From: Pleurocapsales cyanobacterium LEGE 06147
Lineage (GTDB): Bacteria > Cyanobacteriota > Cyanobacteriia > Cyanobacteriales > Xenococcaceae
Direction: 5' to 3'
Assembly (NCBI GenBank): GCA_015207585.1
Contig: JADEWQ010000029.1
Coordinates: 1-55,154 of the forward strand
Length of the DNA: 55,154 bases
The notes under the pieces were generated by a model. That model did no database searches and had not been told where the DNA came from. It was given only the letters and a program-made list of their open reading frames with translations. Made by a program: the position numbers and the translations under genes. Below, piece after piece: positions 52,275 to 55,154 of this stretch (positions are counted from its first letter, which is position 1; each line of letters begins with the position of its first letter).

Positions 52275-52563
52275 ATGAAATCCTATTTTTTAAGCGAGTT
52301 TTTATTCAAACTTCAATTAGCCGCAACTAGCATTGCTAACAGTATTTTAGTTCGATCGGTGCGTCAATGGTTGGAATCGCTAAAAATAACTGAAACGTCT
52401 AGTAATTGGTATTTTATCCCCGCTTACTCTGACTGCGATCGCCACACTCCCATTGGCTAATGAAATGGCTGCTGTTCTTACCTCTACGCACAATCTTGTG
52501 GCAATTACACTTTTGAATCTCGTTACTCGTGTTTATCGAAGCAGGAAATTACAGAACAAATAA
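52275..52563 (+). pseudogene. Small gene of unknown function, apparently frameshifted
   Basis: ATG 52275 has a strong AAGGAGAG and opens a frame MKSYFLSEFLFKLQLAATS that ends at 52460. Just before that stop, another frame begins at 52408 and runs 51 codons to TAA at 52561-52563 with protein-like, hydrophobic content (GILSPLTLTAIATLPLANEM, AITLLNLVTRVYRSRKLQ). A single-base change near 52404-52412 would join them into a protein of about 96 residues with two hydrophobic stretches. I do not recognise a family. It may be a broken gene or a sequence error. Confidence 0.4.
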
Positions 52564-52703
52564 AGCTATTTATGATTATTCAACTCTTATTAAAAAATTA
52601 TGGTTGTATCTCTATTCTTTTTCGATTGATGATTAAGGGAAAAATAAAAGTTTTAAACTTAGCTCCAATTAAAACAAGTAAAAATTGGGGCGAGGAGAGC
52701 GTG

Positions 52704-52936
52704 ATGAAAGTATACTGGCAAAAATTATTCATTCTGACATTTGTGTGGTTACTAAGTGAAGTGTTTCTGGGTTTTTTAGGTTTAGATGATTTAGCTGATT
52801 ATGGGGAATTTGTCTTTAGTCAAAAAGTCATAGTTTTGACTATTTAACCGGAATTTTTACTTTTTTAACCTGGCATTTTACTTACATTATCAATCCTGAT
52901 TTTTTTGAATTAAATATCTCTAAATCTCGCAATTAA
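52704..52936 (+). pseudogene. Small membrane protein gene, apparently frameshifted
   Basis: ATG 52704 follows GAGGAGAG. The frame gives MKVYWQKLFILTFVWLLSEV and GFLGLDDLADYGEFVFSQK, then stops at 52847. At a run of five A (52822-52826), adding one A would continue into SHSFDYLTGIFTFLTWHF and on to a stop at 52934-52936, about 77 residues with two membrane segments. Conserved small cyanobacterial proteins with a GLDDLADYxEFVF-like stretch come to mind, but I cannot name a family. The intact first part could still be translated as a 47-residue peptide. Confidence 0.45.
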
Positions 52937-53439
52937 ATCAGTCGATAGTCGATGGGGACACACAAATGATCGGGAAGACAACAGGTAAGAGAAAAAATGT
53001 CTTAGCCTATGCTTCGATTTCTATATAATTCTTTACATCATACTTGGTAAGTTTTAACTTATTTAGCAAATGAGCTTGGTGCAGATGTAACGTTGTATTG
53101 TTAATACTGAGGAGGTTTTTAGCTCTTACAAATAAAATGGCTATTTCTTTAGGTAGATTGTTGATGCCTAAATTAAAGTCAACGGTAAGCTAAATTTAGT
53201 TGCGACAAAATTGTATAGCGATCGCCCCATTCAATACATTCAATAGGAGTAGTAATAACCTTAGAGCGTTTGGATTGTGTCGCAAAAACTTTTTAAGAAG
53301 CTCGGAAATGGGCGATAAAAATAGGACTATGCACCGATTTCAAAAATTCGAGCAAAAAATTTGATTTAAGCACCAATTTCTCCTGTTTTATCCCCTTTAA
53401 ATTGTCCAATGCCTTTGAAGTATTCAAGAGGAATTTGGG
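52937..53439. other. Gene-free region upstream of the haemagglutinin-like gene
   Basis: AT-rich, without a supported gene. It should hold the promoter of the exoprotein gene. A single HIP1-like GCGATCGC occurs near 53219. No clear -35/-10 pair, riboswitch or terminator was recognised. Confidence 0.35.
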
Positions 53440-55154
53440 ATGAAGGATACTTATTGTAAGAATTGTATTTCGTTGCAGGTGCTAGTCGGGTTACTGAGTT
53501 GTCTGGGAGCGATCGCCAACATCACTACTCCCGTATTGGCTCAAGTAATTGCCGATCCCTCCCTTGGCACCGCCGTCAACCAAAACGACTCAATTTATCA
53601 AATTACGGGCGGAACAGCCGTTGGTGGTGAAAATTTATTCCACAGTTTCAGTCGTTTTGATGTTCCTAATGGAGGCGTTGCAGATTTTCTCAATAACCCA
53701 GGAATTGCTAATATCTTTTCACGAGTCACGGGGGGAACGCCTTCTGATATTCAGGGATTGATTCGCGCAAATGGTAGTGCCAATCTATTTTTAATGAATC
53801 CCAGTGGGATTATATTTGGGCAAAATGCCAGTCTGGATGTTGGTGGTTCGTTTGTGGCGACGACAGCGGAAGCTATCAACTTTGCGGATAGTCAACAATT
53901 CCAAGCAATTGCTTCTCAAGCTGCACCTATATTGACTATTAGCGTGCCTCTTGGTTTGCAATTTGGGGCAAATCCGGGAAAAATTCAAGTACAGGGGTCG
54001 GGTCATAATCTTAGTTATTCAGAAACAGACTCGACTATTCGGGCTGATGTTCTGGGACTGCAAGTGCAACCACAGAAAACTTTAGCACTTGTGGGTGGTG
54101 ATGTAATTTTAGAAGGCGGTAATCTCAGGGCAGAGTCAGGAAGAATTGAATTAGGAAGTGTAGCTTCGCCCGGATTGGTAAGTCTGGCTCAGAATGATTC
54201 TGGCTTTGCTTTAGGATATTCAGATGTGCAGAATTTTGGGAACATTCTACTTTCTCAAAAAGCCTTAGCAGATGTTAGTGGTGAGAGTGGTGGCGAGATC
54301 CGGGTGCAGAGTGGGCAAATTTCGTTACGTGATGGTTCAGCGATTTTGTCTATAACTCAAGGTTCAAAATTAGGCGGAAGTTTCACCATCAACGCGAAAG
54401 ACTCCGTGGAAGTTATTGGAGAGTCAGCAGACAATCGGTATGCCAGCAGTTTTTCTACTGAAGCACAAGGTAATGGCTCCACTGGAGAAATGAGAATTAA
54501 CACAGGGAAGTTAATTCTCACAGATGGTGCATATATCCAAAATTATTCTTTTGCTGAAGGAAATGGAGGAAATCTTACTGTAGAAGCTTCTGATTCTGTG
54601 GATATTACAGGAAGAGGTTTGTATCCAAGTGGTTTGTATACTGGAACTACCAGTACTGGCAATGCTGGCAACTTAACGGTTTCAACTGGGAATTTAATAG
54701 TCCAGAATGGGGCGACGTTAACTACTAATACTTATGGAGAAGGAGATGCTGGCAACTTAACGGTTTCAACTGGGAATTTAATAGTCCAGAATGGGGCGAC
54801 GTTAACTACTAATACTTATGGAGAAGGAGATGCTGGAAATTTAACCATAGAAACTGAACGATTCAGTGTCTTCAATAGTCTAGTAAGTACCAGTACTTTT
54901 GGAGAAGGAAATGCTGGAAATTTAACTGTTCGAGCTTCTGATTCAATAGAACTAAGTGGAGAACTTCCCGATGCAAGAGGTGGAGTTGGTGCTCCTGGAG
55001 GTTTATTAGCTCAAGTTGACTTAGACAGTGAAGGGAGGGGAGGCAACCTAACCATCGAAACCCAACGCTTAAGTATCAGTGATGGCAGTAAAGTGCAAGT
55101 TGCTACTTTTGGTCAGGGAGATGCAGGAGAATTAATCATTCGTGCTTCTGAAAT
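53440..55154 (+). CDS. Filamentous-haemagglutinin-like exoprotein, 5' part
   Basis: The frame opens at ATG 53440 (AAGAGGAAT upstream) and runs past the window end, giving 571 residues of a longer protein. A signal peptide (about 1-34, cleavage likely after PVLA) precedes the two-partner-secretion domain, with IYQITGGTAVGGENLFHSF, FDVPNGG, LFLMNPSGIIFGQNASLDVGGSF. Beta-helix repeats of the type NLTV...G..LTTNT follow. Such proteins are exported by a TpsB partner, not seen here. An exact 84-base tandem duplication lies at 54664-54831. It is probably a surface adhesin or other exoprotein. Confidence 0.85.
   Translation, partial: MKDTYCKNCISLQVLVGLLSCLGAIANITTPVLAQVIADPSLGTAVNQNDSIYQITGGTAVGGENLFHSFSRFDVPNGGVADFLNNPGIANIFSRVTGGTPSDIQGLIRANGSANLFLMNPSGIIFGQNASLDVGGSFVATTAEAINFADSQQFQAIASQAAPILTISVPLGLQFGANPGKIQVQGSGHNLSYSETDSTIRADVLGLQVQPQKTLALVGGDVILEGGNLRAESGRIELGSVASPGLVSLAQNDSGFALGYSDVQNFGNILLSQKALADVSGESGGEIRVQSGQISLRDGSAILSITQGSKLGGSFTINAKDSVEVIGESADNRYASSFSTEAQGNGSTGEMRINTGKLILTDGAYIQNYSFAEGNGGNLTVEASDSVDITGRGLYPSGLYTGTTSTGNAGNLTVSTGNLIVQNGATLTTNTYGEGDAGNLTVSTGNLIVQNGATLTTNTYGEGDAGNLTIETERFSVFNSLVSTSTFGEGNAGNLTVRASDSIELSGELPDARGGVGAPGGLLAQVDLDSEGRGGNLTIETQRLSISDGSKVQVATFGQGDAGELIIRASE
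54664..54831 (+). repeat. Exact 84-base tandem duplication in the exoprotein gene
   Basis: Two identical 84-base units (54664-54747 and 54748-54831) encode 28 residues each, starting AGNLTVSTGN. A third, diverged unit begins at 54832. Complete identity implies a recent duplication that lengthens the beta-helix by one rung set. Confidence 0.9.

Noticed and set aside
53549-53761. 70-codon plus-strand frame
   Set aside because: It is an out-of-frame shadow of the haemagglutinin-like gene that runs off the window.
54664-54831. CRISPR-like tandem repeats
   Set aside because: They are in-frame coding repeats without spacers; no CRISPR array or cas gene is in the window.

Overview
The window is chromosomal DNA of a cyanobacterium. 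The evidence is the CcmK3/CcmK4 carboxysome shell pair, SepF next to ProC, many copies of the HIP1 octamer GCGATCGC, a fused PyrF-PyrE, a fused TrpE-TrpG, cyanobacteria-restricted families (DUF3119, DUF3086, DUF928, CHASE2 kinases, CHAT/TPR proteins, FHA-type exoproteins) and numerous palindromic repeats. I cannot name the species.

Layout. Positions 1-24 kb are mostly housekeeping: DUF3119, DUF3086, plsY, proC-sepF, treZ, a CYP110-like P450, holA, a DUF1868 2H-phosphoesterase, cobH, two tandem cellulose synthases, pyrF-pyrE, two conserved unknowns, ccmK4-ccmK3 and another unknown. At 21.4-24.9 kb a DUF928 protein, a CHASE2 histidine kinase and a response regulator form one minus-strand group.

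The accessory core is 25.4-43.6 kb, twelve plus-strand genes that I read as a biosynthetic gene cluster for a halogenated, oxidised, methylated and/or sulfated indole product. In order: a flavin-dependent halogenase-like protein, two sister P450s that resemble the animal CYP1/CYP2 clan but lack the usual I-helix acid-alcohol pair, a SULT-like sulfotransferase, a tryptophanase, a kynurenine-3-monooxygenase-like flavoenzyme, DAHP synthase, fused anthranilate synthase TrpEG, an ABC exporter, an O-methyltransferase, a chimeric TrpA/TrpD reading frame and a canonical tryptophan halogenase. A terminator-like hairpin follows. The proposed logic is: shikimate and anthranilate supply raises tryptophan; the halogenase and tryptophanase make (halo)indole; flavoenzyme/P450s oxidise or couple it; the methyl- and sulfotransferase decorate it; the ABC protein exports it. 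ribF (FAD supply) and a MacA/MacB-type efflux system (adaptor, permease, ATPase) follow on the same strand.

At 48.9-55 kb lie a CHAT/TPR protein, two small apparently frameshifted genes and the 5' part of a filamentous-haemagglutinin-like exoprotein. These families usually travel with the DUF928/CHASE2 kinase group seen at 21-25 kb, so the biosynthetic cluster may have been inserted into that locus.

The most unusual non-coding signal is a set of palindromic elements with conserved outer arms and inner hairpins that change while staying perfectly paired. Some lie in frame inside enzymes (the CYP110-like P450, the TrpD part of the chimera, perhaps cobH), and some are nested inside a larger multi-hairpin repeat. 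No CRISPR array, rRNA or tRNA gene was recognised.
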